A DNA stretch of 7,011 nt from Hyphomicrobiales bacterium (GTDB lineage: Bacteria > Pseudomonadota > Alphaproteobacteria > Rhizobiales > Aestuariivirgaceae): the NCBI GenBank assembly GCA_026996935.1, contig JALWJW010000438.1:1-7011 (forward strand). Direction: 5' to 3'. The notes beneath the pieces were generated by a model. That model saw only the letters and a list, made by a program, of their open reading frames with translations, had not been told where the DNA came from and did no database searches. Positions 1-6,322 of this stretch are shown piece by piece (position 1 is the stretch's first letter; each line of letters opens with the position of its first letter). The position numbers and the translations under genes were made by a program.

Positions 1-912
1 TGATTCAACAATAACCTTATCACGATCAAGCCAGCCATTTTGAATCGCGGCCATAAGCATCGCATATTCACCAGATACCTGATAAGCAAAGGTTGGTACT
101 CCAAAGGTTGTCTTGACCCGTGAGACGATATCCAAATACGGCATACCTGGTTTAACCATAACAAAATCTGCCCCTTCGGCCAGATCAAGCGCCACTTCGC
201 GCATGCCTTCATCAGAATTGGCATAATCCATCTGGTAGGTGCGTTTATCGCCTTTAAGAGTACCAGATGAACCAACGGCATCTCTAAACGGGCCGTAAAA
301 AGCTGAAGCATATTTTGCCGCATAGGCCATGATCTGAACATCATAATGACAAGCTGCTTCCAACCCGGAACGAATGGCGGCAATGCGGCCATCCATCATA
401 TCAGATGGGGCAATAATATCACAGCCAGCTTCAACCTGATTGATCGATTGGGCAACCAGAATTTCAACGGTTTCATCATTAAGAATAACCCCGTCTTGCA
501 CAAGGCCGTCATGGCCGTGGGCGGTGTAAGGGTCAAGCGCCACATCGCATAAAATACCAATTTCAGGCACTTCAGCTTTTATGGCGCGAACCGCTCGGCA
601 AACTAGATTTTCAGGGTTGAGAGCTTCTCTGCCATCATCGCTGCGTGCCTCATCGGGTGTGTTTGGAAACAGGGCCAAAACAGGGATACCTAAGTTTGCC
701 GCGTTTTCAGCAGCGCGAACGGCTAAATCAATACTGAGGCGCTCAATACCGGGCATTGAAGCAATCGGCTCGCGCGTATTCTCACCTTCAATGACAAACA
801 TCGGCCAGATTAAATCATCGACACTTAAAGTTGTCTCGCGCACTAAACGGCGTGACCAGTCAGCCTTACGGTTGCGACGCATACGAATATCAGGAAATGA
901 TGGCTTGCCCAT
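1..912 (-). CDS. hemB: Porphobilinogen synthase (delta-aminolevulinic acid dehydratase), C-terminus cut off by window edge
   Basis: HemB condenses two 5-aminolevulinate molecules into porphobilinogen, an early cytoplasmic step of haem and tetrapyrrole synthesis. The frame stays open to the left edge, giving 304 residues; the family is usually about 330-340, so roughly 30 are missing. Visible landmarks are the N-terminal RMRRNRKADWSRRLVRE (10-26), the metal loop DVALDPYTAHGHDG (123-136), and the two active-site lysines, K200 in AAKYASAFYGPF and K254, the Schiff-base lysine, in FVMVKPGMPYLD. At the positions of the three zinc-binding cysteines of the animal enzyme this protein has Ala125, Asp127 and Asp135, the pattern of magnesium-dependent HemB in alphaproteobacteria and plants. 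I chose the ATG at 912; an in-frame GTG at 930 would add six residues, and neither has a strong ribosome site. The gene lies 54 bp downstream of the extensin-family gene on the same strand, so they may be co-transcribed. Confidence 0.96.
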   Translation of the reverse strand, partial: MGKPSFPDIRMRRNRKADWSRRLVRETTLSVDDLIWPMFVIEGENTREPIASMPGIERLSIDLAVRAAENAANLGIPVLALFPNTPDEARSDDGREALNPENLVCRAVRAIKAEVPEIGILCDVALDPYTAHGHDGLVQDGVILNDETVEILVAQSINQVEAGCDIIAPSDMMDGRIAAIRSGLEAACHYDVQIMAYAAKYASAFYGPFRDAVGSSGTLKGDKRTYQMDYANSDEGMREVALDLAEGADFVMVKPGMPYLDIVSRVKTTFGVPTFAYQVSGEYAMLMAAIQNGWLDRDKVIVES

Positions 913-943
913 ATTATTAAACCCACTCACAAGTTGAAATGAC

Positions 944-961
944 TGCAAGTGTGACCTTGCA
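944..961 (-). repeat. Small inverted repeat between the extensin-family gene and hemB
   Basis: TGCAAG (944-949) and CTTGCA (956-961) are perfect 6-bp arms around a 6-base spacer. They sit just after the stop of the extensin-family gene and before hemB. On the minus strand no T-run follows the second arm, so it does not look like an intrinsic terminator. It could be a weak hairpin, a processing site or chance. Confidence 0.3.
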
Positions 962-966
962 AAAAC

Positions 967-2055
967 TTATTTGCAGATTTTGTAGCGCCCACTGCGCCCC
1001 ATGTCCATGTGGAAATGGTTGGCATGGGCTTTATTGTAACGTGGGCTTAAAACCGTGGCGTAGTTTTTACAGGCGAATTTATGCGCATCAAACAGGAATG
1101 TTGCGTCGCGGCCAATGCCAAACAATGCGCCAGTAGTGCTCCAGTTTTTTAGAAGTGTGAGTTTACTGCCATTGGCAAAGGTGAACCCGGCAACATCAAG
1201 CGCGTTACCAAATGAATGTTCAGAAATGCGACTTGTTCCAGAACCGCGCCGTGAGCGGCAGCTATATGAAGACAATTGACGAATGGCAACTACAGGTGAT
1301 TTGTATTTGCGCCGCGCCATGGGTTGCACGTCATTAATCAGCCACTTGTAAGTTGCTAGCGCCATATTGCAGTTTAGTTTTGCGGCTGGCTTAACTTTTA
1401 CCGCGCCAAATGAGGTCACCAACAAGGGGGCCGCAATACCGCAACCACCAGAACCACCAATAGGGGGGAGAATTTCCCCGCCGATATTTGTTGTGGCCAA
1501 AACCAGTTTACAGCGATTAACCGCAGCTTTAATTTGCGCTTGTGACCATGAGGTTTGAAGTGTTGGACGCAAGTTTCGCGCGGTTTTTTGGTTGCGTTCA
1601 CGCTGTAAACGATCAAGAACAATATCTACCTGACCATTGCGGCTTGTTTCAATGAGGGGAAGCGGGCGGCCATTTGCAGCCGGGTTTTGCGGTGTGTAAT
1701 TTTGCCCGGGCTTGCGCCGTGGCAGTGGCACATAGGCAAACCCGAGAGGGTTGGGGGTCCCGGCCGCTGCTTTTTTAGGTTCACGAATATTGCGCCCTGA
1801 TGGTTGAGGGCGTGATTGCGGCACCGTTTTTTCAATAAGTGATAAAATACCTGAGCGCTGCGTTTTTGGGGCTTGTTGTCTTTTGTCGCCAAGTCGAAAT
1901 TTCAATTTGGATCGTTTAATGTTTGGATTTTCAAACCGATCGCCCGCAGCAAACGCCTGACCTACTGACAACGGCCCACCAGAAATTATGTCACCAGAAA
2001 TTGGTCCGGCAACGCTTGCCGTCAAAAATATTATAAACGTCAGTCTTATTGACAT
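967..2055 (-). CDS. Extensin-family secreted protein (Extensin-like C-terminal domain)
   Basis: This 362-residue protein is probably exported. It has a basic start, a hydrophobic stretch (about 5-18) and a plausible signal-peptidase site near AFA-A (34-37). Residues 40-165 form a Pro/Arg/Lys/Gln-rich low-complexity linker including VPLPRRKP. The C-terminal part (about 170-362) matches the bacterial extensin-like C domain: NRCK (180-183), GGCGIAAP (203-210), LNCNMA (227-232), YSCRSRR (264-270), SEHSFGNALDVAGF (278-291), HANHFHMD (344-351) and YKIC near the end. The SxHxxGxAxD and HxH patterns (H280, D287, H347/H349) resemble the zinc ligands of D,D-peptidases of the VanY/MepA type, so a peptidoglycan-hydrolase role in the periplasm is plausible; that is inference. 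Cys182, 205, 229, 266, 329 and 361 could form disulfides. Despite the name it is not a plant-type hydroxyproline glycoprotein. The start is preceded by GGGG (minus strand, 2065-2062) at 6 bases. It diverges from the dehydrogenase gene. Confidence 0.87.
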   Translation of the reverse strand: MSIRLTFIIFLTASVAGPISGDIISGGPLSVGQAFAAGDRFENPNIKRSKLKFRLGDKRQQAPKTQRSGILSLIEKTVPQSRPQPSGRNIREPKKAAAGTPNPLGFAYVPLPRRKPGQNYTPQNPAANGRPLPLIETSRNGQVDIVLDRLQRERNQKTARNLRPTLQTSWSQAQIKAAVNRCKLVLATTNIGGEILPPIGGSGGCGIAAPLLVTSFGAVKVKPAAKLNCNMALATYKWLINDVQPMARRKYKSPVVAIRQLSSYSCRSRRGSGTSRISEHSFGNALDVAGFTFANGSKLTLLKNWSTTGALFGIGRDATFLFDAHKFACKNYATVLSPRYNKAHANHFHMDMGRSGRYKICK

Positions 2056-2078
2056 TTATCGCCCCATTCGTCTTTGAT
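2049..2078 (+). promoter_or_regulatory. Possible promoter for the isobutyryl-CoA dehydrogenase operon
   Basis: A perfect TTGACA (2049-2054) is followed 18 bases later by TTTGAT (2073-2078), a 4-of-6 match to a -10 box. It points towards the dehydrogenase gene and overlaps the first codons of the divergent extensin-family gene. Transcription would begin near 2085 and leave a leader of about 75 bases containing the inverted repeats at 2084-2126. The -10 is weak and the call is tentative. Confidence 0.28.
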
Positions 2079-2083
2079 ACTAA

Positions 2084-2126
2084 TTTGCTGCACTGCAACT
2101 AAAGCAAAATTGCAGTATTACAGTGC
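2084..2126. repeat. Overlapping inverted repeats in the divergent intergenic region (candidate operator)
   Basis: Three sets of perfect complementary arms overlap in 43 bases. ACTGCAA (2092-2098) pairs with TTGCAGT (2110-2116) across 11 bases. GCACTG (2090-2095) pairs with CAGTGC (2121-2126). TTTGCT (2084-2089) pairs with AGCAAA (2103-2108). The pairings are mutually exclusive in part. The position, between two divergent genes, suits an operator that controls either or both. I do not recognise the motif as a known box for branched-chain amino acid catabolism. Confidence 0.45.
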
Positions 2127-2160
2127 CGTTTCATGTGACTAAAGTGAGGCAACAGGGTTA

Positions 2161-3300
2161 ATGAACTTTGAATTTAGTGAAGAACAAATCGCTTTTCGTG
2201 ACATGGCTGCCAGTTTTGCCCAAAACGAAATCGCTCCATACGCTGCAAAATGGGATAAAGAACGCCATTTTCCACGCGATGTATTAGAGAATGCTGCCGC
2301 CCACGGTATGGCCGGGCTGTATGTTAAGGAAGAGTTTGGCGGGTCTGGCCTGACCCGCCTTGATGCGGCGGTGGTTTTTGAAGAATTAGCCAAAGCATGC
2401 CCGTCAACGGCTGCTTATTTGTCTATTCACAATATGGTTGCATGGATGATTGATTCATTTGGCGGGGTTGAACAGCGTCAAAAATTTCTCCCCGACCTCA
2501 CAACAATGAAGATGGTTGCCAGCTATTGCCTGACCGAACCCGATTCAGGTTCTGATGCCGCCAGCCTTAAAACCAAAGCCACATTTGATGGTGATCATTA
2601 TTATGTAAATGGTTCAAAAGCCTTTATTTCAGGGGCAGGGGCCTCTGATGTATATCTGGTGATGGTTCGAACGGGCGGGGTTGGCTCAAAAGGTATTTCG
2701 TGTATTGCGATTGATAAAGACACTGAGGGTTTGTCTTTTGGCCCGCAGGAAAAGAAGCTGGGCTGGCATTCACAACCAACCGCTGCCGTGTTTTTTGAAA
2801 ATTGCAAAGTTCCGAAAGAAAATTTGATTGGTAATGAAGGTGATGGCTTTAAAATTGCCATGGCGGGGCTGGATGGTGGCCGCTTGAATGTCGGGGCTTG
2901 TTCGCTTGGCGGCGCGCAGGCCTGCCTTGATATGGCAACGCAATATCTTAAAGAACGAACGCAGTTCGGCAAACCACTTGCCAGCTTTCAGGCTTTACAG
3001 TTCCGCCTGGCCGATATGGTCACAGAATTAGAAGCGGCGCGTTTACTATTGTATAAAGCAGCTTCATTAGTACAAAAAAAGTCGCCCGATGCGACCGCCA
3101 CAGCCGCCATGGCCAAACGCATGGCCACAGATGTTGGCTTTGAGGTCGTTAATCGTGCCCTGCAATTGCACGGCGGTTATGGGTATCTGGAAGATTTTCC
3201 CATTGAACGCTATTTGCGTGATTTACGGGTTCATCAAATCCTTGAAGGCACCAATGAAATTATGCGCTTAATCATCGCCCGCGAGTTATTGAAAGACTAG
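2161..3300 (+). CDS. Isobutyryl-CoA dehydrogenase (ACAD8-type acyl-CoA dehydrogenase)
   Basis: This FAD-dependent dehydrogenase most likely oxidises isobutyryl-CoA to methacrylyl-CoA in valine breakdown, passing electrons to electron-transfer flavoprotein in the cytoplasm. At 379 residues it is a full-length acyl-CoA dehydrogenase. Landmarks in order are FSEEQIAFRD near the N-terminus, STAAYLSIHNMVAWMIDSFG (82-101), the FAD/substrate signature YCLTEPDSGSDAASL (122-136), NGSKAFISGAG (150-160), RTQFGKPLASFQ (266-277), HGGYGYLEDFP (337-347) and ILEGTNEIMR (360-369), where Glu362 is the expected catalytic base. The IHNMVAWMIDSFG and SKAFISGAG stretches closely resemble animal ACAD8, which favours isobutyryl-CoA over short straight chains, though 2-methylbutyryl-CoA or butyryl-CoA activity cannot be excluded. 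The ATG is preceded by GAGG (2146-2149) and AGGG (2154-2157). A valine-pathway hydrolase gene follows after 4 bp. Confidence 0.93.
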   Translation: MNFEFSEEQIAFRDMAASFAQNEIAPYAAKWDKERHFPRDVLENAAAHGMAGLYVKEEFGGSGLTRLDAAVVFEELAKACPSTAAYLSIHNMVAWMIDSFGGVEQRQKFLPDLTTMKMVASYCLTEPDSGSDAASLKTKATFDGDHYYVNGSKAFISGAGASDVYLVMVRTGGVGSKGISCIAIDKDTEGLSFGPQEKKLGWHSQPTAAVFFENCKVPKENLIGNEGDGFKIAMAGLDGGRLNVGACSLGGAQACLDMATQYLKERTQFGKPLASFQALQFRLADMVTELEAARLLLYKAASLVQKKSPDATATAAMAKRMATDVGFEVVNRALQLHGGYGYLEDFPIERYLRDLRVHQILEGTNEIMRLIIARELLKD

Positions 3301-3304
3301 CCCA

Positions 3305-4336
3305 GTGGAAACCGAAGTTTTATTTGAAACAAAAGGCAATGCGGGTGTCATTACCCTTAATCGCCCCAAAGCCTTAAATGCCGTGACCTTAAACATCGTT
3401 CAACGCATGAGCGATCAACTAAAGGCGTGGGTAAATGATGACAAGGTCAAACACGTCATCATTAAAGCGGTGAAAGGTCGCGCGTTTTCTGCTGGCGGTG
3501 ATATTGTTCAGCTTTATGAGTGGGGCCAAAATCAAGACCCACGGTTTATGGCCTTCTATCATTTGGAATATCACCTCAACACGCTAATCAAAAACTATCC
3601 CAAACCATATATCGCCTTGATCGACGGGATTGTGATGGGCGGCGGTGTTGGTGTGTCGTTTAATGGCTCGCACCGTATCGTTGGTGATAATGTGATGTTT
3701 GCGATGCCGGAAACCGGCATTGGCCTTTTCCCAGATGTGGGAGGTACATATTTTTTGCCGCGATGTCCAGGTGCCATCGGCATGTATTTAGGCCTGACGG
3801 GCGCGCGGCTGAAAGCTGGTGATACAATGTTTGCAGGTCTTGCAACCCATTATGTACCATCACGCAAGTTTGTTGAACTTGAAGACGCTGTTTGTCAGTC
3901 AAATGACATTGCTCAGGTTCTTGAAAGCTTTACCCAAACACCAGAACAAGGCGTTTTGCCAGGTCAGTTAGAATGGATTGATGATGTGTTTAGTCTTGGC
4001 AGTGTGAATGAAATTTACGCCAAACTTGAAATCAGTAAAGACGAATTATCAGCAAAAACCCTCAAAATACTCAAAACAAAATCACCAACTAGTCTACTCA
4101 TAACCCATCGCCAACTCACATTAGGCAAAACCCTTAAGTTTGAGGATGCGATGGCGTTAGAGTATCGCCTGGTTTCAAGAATTGCCCAAGCGAGCGACTT
4201 TTTTGAAGGCACGCGCGCAGTGGTGATCGATAAAGATATGGCTCCCAAATGGCAGCCAAAATCATTGAGCGAAATCGAACCGCATCAGATTGACACCTAT
4301 TTTGCCCCACTCGACACAGAACTTTGGGACGATTGA
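3305..4336 (+). CDS. 3-hydroxyisobutyryl-CoA hydrolase (crotonase superfamily)
   Basis: The enzyme probably hydrolyses 3-hydroxyisobutyryl-CoA to free 3-hydroxyisobutyrate, releasing the valine carbon chain from CoA. At 343 residues it is longer than simple enoyl-CoA hydratases (about 260) and fits the HIBCH subfamily. Seen in order are VITLNRPKALNAV (15-27), the oxyanion-hole FSAGGDI (61-67), YPKPYIALIDGIVMGGGVGVS (98-118), FAMPETGIGLFPDVGGTYFLPR (132-153) with the catalytic Glu136 and Asp144, a C-terminal SPTSL (260-264), and FEGTRAVVIDKDMAPKW (300-316), a stretch specific to hydrolases of this type. The chosen start is a GTG 4 bp after the dehydrogenase stop, with only a weak purine stretch upstream. 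Translation is therefore probably coupled to the preceding gene. A general annotation as enoyl-CoA hydratase/isomerase would be less accurate. Confidence 0.92.
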   Translation: METEVLFETKGNAGVITLNRPKALNAVTLNIVQRMSDQLKAWVNDDKVKHVIIKAVKGRAFSAGGDIVQLYEWGQNQDPRFMAFYHLEYHLNTLIKNYPKPYIALIDGIVMGGGVGVSFNGSHRIVGDNVMFAMPETGIGLFPDVGGTYFLPRCPGAIGMYLGLTGARLKAGDTMFAGLATHYVPSRKFVELEDAVCQSNDIAQVLESFTQTPEQGVLPGQLEWIDDVFSLGSVNEIYAKLEISKDELSAKTLKILKTKSPTSLLITHRQLTLGKTLKFEDAMALEYRLVSRIAQASDFFEGTRAVVIDKDMAPKWQPKSLSEIEPHQIDTYFAPLDTELWDD

Positions 4337-4361
4337 AACCATTAAATTTTTAAGAATTTTG

Positions 4362-4369
4362 TTAACCAT
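4362..4369 (+). promoter_or_regulatory. CtrA-like half-site TTAACCAT
   Basis: TTAACCAT (4362-4369) matches exactly the 8-mer form of the binding motif known for the cell-cycle regulator CtrA in alphaproteobacteria. A second TTAA lies upstream at 4350-4353, but 8 bases separate it from the next TTAAC instead of the canonical 7. The site ends where the composite promoter-like element of the downstream secreted-protein gene begins. Presence of CtrA in this organism is assumed from its likely taxonomy. Confidence 0.35.
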
Positions 4370-4408
4370 TACTTCAAACTCTTTTTGGTTTTGAGGTCGT
4401 GTTAATAT
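4369..4408 (+). promoter_or_regulatory. Composite promoter-like element, copy A (upstream of the secreted basic protein)
   Basis: TTACTTCAAA (4369-4378), then 11 bases, TTTGAG (4390-4395), then 7 bases, TAATAT (4403-4408). The same three blocks occur at 6323-6363 before the LdtR-like gene. TCAAA and TTTGA form an inverted repeat, and TAATAT is a good -10 box. With that -10, transcription would begin near 4415 and give a leader of about 50 bases. No good -35 sits at the usual distance, so an activator or a repressor acting on the inverted repeat is conceivable. Confidence 0.45.
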
Positions 4409-4465
4409 CCTGCGCGCAAAATAACCCCATTCGTTAGTAATGTATTTGCGTAAACAGGAAATGTT

Positions 4466-5191
4466 ATGAGTAAATTTAAAGGTTTAGTTGTTTCGTTGCC
4501 CTTGTTGGTTATTCCACTTGGGTTGGCAATGAGTTCAGTCGTGAAAGCTGAAACTGTAAATGTGGGACCATCAGGGGCGGTTAAGTTGCTTTCACAAAGC
4601 AATGCGGTAAATGGTAAATGTAACTATCTTCCAGCTTCGCAAAAATCAGAGTTAAGCGGTTACCTGGCAAAAGCGGAAATTGCTGCCGCATCAATGGATG
4701 GTACCCGGCAAGCTCGTACAGCTCGCAAGCAGGGCGCAAAGCTTGGCAAGCAAATGGCCTGTAACAGCGAAAGTCAGGAACTTGTAGCCGCCACATTGGA
4801 TGCCGCTCGCCGCGCCATGCGGGCAGCCGTTGCGCAAAAAAAACGCTCGCGTGTAAAAACAGCTAAACGCCGTCCAGCACCTTATGTAGTGAAAAAAGTG
4901 AAAATAGACCCTTCATTGCCACGTGCAACAATTTTTACAAAAAAGGGTAGTTTGACCCGCTATCGAAAACTCACCGCAGCATATTATTTAGAGCGTCGGT
5001 GCCAGCACCTTTCACGCGCGCAAGCAGTAGACTTTTGGAAACGTATTGTTGCCCGTCATAATGCGGTATTATCGAAATACTCAACCTCGCAAGTGGCAAA
5101 AGCCAAGCGTGATGCTGAAACTGCGGCCAATGCACAAGGGGCATGCGGTGCCAGAACGGCTCAAATCGTTCGCGCTGGTTATGCAGGATAA
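4466..5191 (+). CDS. Unrecognised secreted Lys/Arg-rich protein with duplicated Cys-pair module
   Basis: I do not recognise this 241-residue protein. It begins with a clear signal peptide: MSKFKG, a hydrophobic core (7-22), and a likely cleavage after VKA (26-28). The rest appears to be two related, mostly alpha-helical, Ala-rich modules. Module 1 (about 50-118) holds Cys52 and Cys99; module 2 (about 171-240) holds Cys179 and Cys227. The Cys spacing is 47 and 48. Aligned positions include CNYL/CQHL, Gln59/Gln186, Thr80/Thr207, Gln82/Gln209, Ala86/Ala213, Val107/Val235 and Ala109/Ala237. A very basic linker (124-137, KKRSRVKTAKRRP) joins them. One disulfide per module in the periplasm is plausible. 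Function is unknown; binding an anionic partner such as peptidoglycan or the outer membrane is only a guess. AGGAA (4456-4460) precedes the ATG by 5 bases. It has its own upstream element and terminator, so it is probably monocistronic although it sits between valine genes. Confidence 0.82.
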   Translation: MSKFKGLVVSLPLLVIPLGLAMSSVVKAETVNVGPSGAVKLLSQSNAVNGKCNYLPASQKSELSGYLAKAEIAAASMDGTRQARTARKQGAKLGKQMACNSESQELVAATLDAARRAMRAAVAQKKRSRVKTAKRRPAPYVVKKVKIDPSLPRATIFTKKGSLTRYRKLTAAYYLERRCQHLSRAQAVDFWKRIVARHNAVLSKYSTSQVAKAKRDAETAANAQGACGARTAQIVRAGYAG

Positions 5192-5239
5192 TAAATGCTA
5201 TTCACATATGAACCTGGATTGAATGATCCATGTAGACGG

Positions 5240-5275
5240 AAAACCGCAGCACGGGAGGGTGCTGCGGTTTTTTTT
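5240..5275 (+). terminator. Rho-independent terminator of the secreted basic protein gene
   Basis: A perfect 12-bp stem, AAAACCGCAGCA (5240-5251) with TGCTGCGGTTTT (5260-5271), encloses the 8-base loop CGGGAGGG. A run of eight T residues spans 5268-5275. It lies 48 bases after the stop codon and separates this gene from mmsB. Confidence 0.93.
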
Positions 5276-5291
5276 ATGGGTTTTTTATGGG
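5270..5291 (+). repeat. Tandem 11-bp direct repeat TTTTTTATGGG x2
   Basis: The unit TTTTTTATGGG occurs twice head to tail (5270-5280 and 5281-5291), directly after the terminator stem. A degraded third copy (about 5291-5301, GTTTTCTGTGG) may follow. It looks like slippage on a T-rich tract and probably has no function beyond lengthening the T-rich terminator tail. Confidence 0.6.
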
Positions 5292-5363
5292 TTTTCTGTG
5301 GTCAATTCTCCCATGGTCTGCTTAATTTACAAAATACAATGACCCTCAAGGAGATTCCCTCAA

Positions 5364-6257
5364 ATGGCTACCATCGGATTTATTGGATTAGGTAATATGG
5401 GCGGCCCTATGGCTGCAAATCTTGTTAAAGCCGGGCACAATGTTCACGGCTTTGATCTGGTAAAAGAAAATGTTGATATTTTTATTGAAGCTGGCGGTAA
5501 AGCGGCCGGTTCTATTGCTCAAACCGTACAGGATGCCGAAGTGGTGATTTCAATGTTACCTGCTGGTCGCCATGTCTCAACCGTATACGAAACCGCAAAT
5601 GGCGTATTTGAAAGTGCCCCCAAAGGCGCACTTCTAATAGATTGTTCAACCATTGATGTCTCAACCACGCGCCGTTTAGGTGAATTGGCGGCACAAAAAG
5701 GTTTTGAAATGCTCGATGCGCCCGTTTCCGGTGGTATTATGGGCGCACAAGAGGCAACACTCACTTTTATGACAGGGGCAACAGATGAAGGTTTTACCCG
5801 TGCAAAACCTATTTTAGAGCAAATGGGTAAGAACATTATTCATGCAGGCGGTATCGGCAACGGGCAGGCGGCCAAGGTTTGTAATAATATGTTATTGGGT
5901 ATTTCAATGATTGGCGTGTGCGAAGCCTTTAATCTGGCCGATGAACTAGGTCTTGATCGCCAAAAGCTTTTTGATATCTCCTCAACTGCTTCTGGCCAAT
6001 GCTGGTCACTTAATACATATTGTCCCGTGCCAGGCCCGGTTCCCACCTCACCAGCCAATAATGACTATAAGGCAGGGTTTAGTGTGGCAATGATGCTTAA
6101 AGACCTTAAACTATCACAAGATGCTGCCCAAACCGCTGGCCTGACAACGCCGCTCGGGGCCAATGCAACAGCCCTTTACGAAGCTTTTGCAGGTGAGGGA
6201 AATGGAGCTGTTGACTTTTCTGGAATTATAAAAAGTTTAAGAAAATCAGATAGTTAA
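5364..6257 (+). CDS. mmsB: 3-hydroxyisobutyrate dehydrogenase
   Basis: MmsB oxidises 3-hydroxyisobutyrate to methylmalonate semialdehyde, the step after the hydrolase encoded at 3305-4336, in the cytoplasm. At 297 residues it has the usual length of the beta-hydroxyacid dehydrogenase family. The N-terminal Rossmann motif is GFIGLGNMGGPMAANL (5-20); Asp31 at the end of the second strand favours NAD over NADP. Further landmarks are the substrate loop DAPVSGG (118-124), GNGQAAKVCNNML (165-177) with catalytic Lys171 and Asn175, and MLKDLKLS (244-251) with Lys246. The C-terminal DFSGIIK is also typical. A strong ribosome site, AAGGAGA (5348-5354), lies 9 bases before the ATG. The terminator at 5240-5275 means mmsB probably has its own promoter in 5276-5347, though I see no convincing one. 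Related tartronate-semialdehyde reductases are the main alternative; the neighbours favour the valine role. Confidence 0.95.
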   Translation: MATIGFIGLGNMGGPMAANLVKAGHNVHGFDLVKENVDIFIEAGGKAAGSIAQTVQDAEVVISMLPAGRHVSTVYETANGVFESAPKGALLIDCSTIDVSTTRRLGELAAQKGFEMLDAPVSGGIMGAQEATLTFMTGATDEGFTRAKPILEQMGKNIIHAGGIGNGQAAKVCNNMLLGISMIGVCEAFNLADELGLDRQKLFDISSTASGQCWSLNTYCPVPGPVPTSPANNDYKAGFSVAMMLKDLKLSQDAAQTAGLTTPLGANATALYEAFAGEGNGAVDFSGIIKSLRKSDS

Positions 6258-6290
6258 AGTTTTAATTAACTGGTTAAGTTTAAGGTAACC
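6254..6290. repeat. TTAA-rich block with inverted repeat between mmsB and the LdtR-like gene
   Basis: Five TTAA words start at 6254, 6262, 6266, 6274 and 6280. GGTTA (6272-6276) and TAACC (6286-6290) form 5-bp arms, and GGTAACC (6284-6290) is itself a palindrome. No TTAA pair has the canonical 7-base CtrA spacing; two pairs have 8. A GAGTC methylation-type site lies next to it (6293-6297). It may be an upstream regulatory region, but AT-richness alone could produce it. Confidence 0.3.
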
Positions 6291-6322
6291 AAGAGTCAGG
6301 TTTGTGTGCATTTAGCGAAAAG

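Noticed and set aside
581..937. Plus-strand open frame of 118 codons
   Set aside because: It lies antisense to hemB, whose conserved residues are read on the other strand; its Arg/Ser-rich product shows no recognisable motif.
2601..2972. Minus-strand open frame of 123 codons
   Set aside because: It is antisense to the well-conserved core of the acyl-CoA dehydrogenase and has no ribosome site or family features of its own.
4342..4360. Intrinsic terminator after the 3-hydroxyisobutyryl-CoA hydrolase gene
   Set aside because: Only a weak AT pairing (AAATT with AATTT) is present, without a GC stem.
5335..5340. TACAAT as a -10 box for mmsB
   Set aside because: A start about 7 bases later would fall at the ribosome site, and no -35 is found at the proper distance.
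5195..5395. Plus-strand open frame of 66 codons between the secreted protein gene and mmsB
   Set aside because: It runs through the terminator hairpin and T-run, and overlaps the mmsB ribosome site and start in another frame; the product shows no family features.
5519..5836. Minus-strand open frame of 105 codons
   Set aside because: It is antisense to mmsB, which is clearly the coding strand by motif conservation.
6251..6284. Canonical CtrA box (TTAA-N7-TTAA) upstream of the LdtR-like gene
   Set aside because: Several TTAA words occur, but no pair is 7 bases apart; the pairs found are spaced by 8, so only a general AT-rich repeat block is reported.
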